A DNA stretch of 64,000 nt from contig NZ_CP106735.1 of the NCBI RefSeq assembly GCF_025639805.1, forward strand, positions 3,381,501-3,445,500, in the 5' to 3' direction. The notes under the pieces were generated by a model. The model made no database searches and was not told where the DNA came from. It saw only the letters and a program-made list of their open reading frames with translations. This stretch comes from Reichenbachiella carrageenanivorans. Its GTDB lineage: Bacteria; Bacteroidota; Bacteroidia; Cytophagales; Cyclobacteriaceae. Below, piece after piece: positions 63,480 to 64,000 of this stretch (the stretch's first letter is position 1; the number at the start of each line of letters is the position of its first letter). A program made the translations under genes and the position numbers.

Positions 63480-64000
63480 GCAGACGTTTCGGTTACTCTA
63501 ATGTCGCCCAACATGACATCCCAGAATTCGATGATTCTACCTGCAATCTGCGTTTCTTTCTTCTTCACGTAGATTGTAATGTCTTTTTTAGTGGTGTCTT
63601 TGTAGTTCAATGTACCGTCTTTAGAGCTGCCTTCGAATCGCTGATAGACTGTGATTACACCTACAAAAGTACCGTCAGGCTGCTGCTCTAGATCACTCAC
63701 ATAATGAATGTCGTACCATTGGATTTTCACTTTGTCATAATTCAAAGCCATTAGTCTTTCGAAGTATTCTCTCACTTTGTAGTAAGTCACTTCTTCTTTA
63801 CTGAGCGACGATACGCCCATCTCGCTATCTGTAGCAAATAGCTCTTCGGCTCTGTTCATCACACGCTGGGCTTCGGAAAACTGGGTGTCCTTTTTACCGA
63901 TAATACTGATGTATTTACTCAGGTCTTTTACCTTTTCTAATGCTAGCGAATCGATGGCTTGTTTTCTCTTCGGGTCTATTGTACTTTGGCCAAATGCGCT
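63476..64000 (-). CDS. First visible gene of the LRR operon, 5'-truncated at the window edge
   Basis: 174 aa are in the window and the frame stays open to 64000. The first visible residues, SAFGQSTIDP, look like the end of a signal peptide, so only about 15 residues should be missing. An internal GTG at 63862 is not the start, since the open frame and the signal-like text lie upstream. The mature part looks like an NTF2/SnoaL-type domain (IQWYDIHYVSDLEQQPDGTF, VGVITVYQRFEGSSKDGTLN). Its shape parallels the N-terminal domain of the LRR protein two genes downstream. Confidence 0.8.
   Translation of the reverse strand, partial: SAFGQSTIDPKRKQAIDSLALEKVKDLSKYISIIGKKDTQFSEAQRVMNRAEELFATDSEMGVSSLSKEEVTYYKVREYFERLMALNYDKVKIQWYDIHYVSDLEQQPDGTFVGVITVYQRFEGSSKDGTLNYKDTTKKDITIYVKKKETQIAGRIIEFWDVMLGDIRVTETSA

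Overview
The window reads as the chromosome of a Bacteroidota bacterium, most likely a marine-type member of the Cytophagales. The evidence is a TonB-dependent receptor at the head of a thiamine operon, a Bacteroidota-style LptD, LytS/LytTR and propeller-Y_Y_Y sensor kinases, an OmpA protein with TPR and PD40 repeats, and several TAnnTTTG-type -7 boxes. Genus is not assigned. No rRNA, tRNA, transposase, phage gene or CRISPR array was seen.

Layout. 1-4.4 kb: 3' part of an RND efflux pump and its outer-membrane channel. 4.7-5.2 kb: a small secreted thioredoxin-fold-like protein. 5.4-8.1 kb: an island of two minus-strand single-gene units (a KAP P-loop NTPase and a small secreted protein), separated and bounded by attC-like hairpins. 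8.3-10.7 kb: ECF sigma factor, membrane protein and outer-membrane protein operon. 10.7-15.4 kb: envelope genes (MCE/MlaD, amidase, divergent LptD). 15.5-17.4 kb: MFS transporter and YhhN protein. 17.4-19.1 kb: dnaX, split by a programmed -1 frameshift at an A10 run. 19.6-27.9 kb: a minus-strand thiamine operon headed by a TPP riboswitch (TonB receptor, thiS, thiC, tenI-like, thiD, thiE, thiG, thiH). 28.0-29.2 kb: PnuC-type transporter and NadR-type kinase.

29.2-41 kb is mixed housekeeping: LuxR regulator, lipoprotein, CsbD, CvfB, Ca/Na antiporter, VWA protein, a GyrI-like protein coupled to a LytS/LytTR two-component pair, a DUF3108 protein, a twitch-type radical SAM protein and YaaA. 41-50 kb is signalling and envelope: a GAF-PAS protein with only the kinase H-box, a full histidine kinase, a PorE-like OmpA protein, a large propeller sensor kinase and a YdjC/ChbG deacetylase. 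51-54.6 kb: cold-shock operon, possible acetyltransferase, M48 lipoprotease and DEAD-box helicase. 54.6-64 kb: a secreted TPR-CHAT protein, a membrane PAS protein again with only an H-box, a deaminase, and a minus-strand operon with an unusual leucine-rich-repeat protein whose upstream gene runs off the right edge.

The two strongest observations are the integron-like cassette pair at 5.4-8.1 kb, where each unit carries matching private 9-10 bp ends and a recombination-site-like hairpin, and the dnaX slippery site with a Shine-Dalgarno-like element exactly 10 nt upstream and a stem-loop 6 nt downstream.
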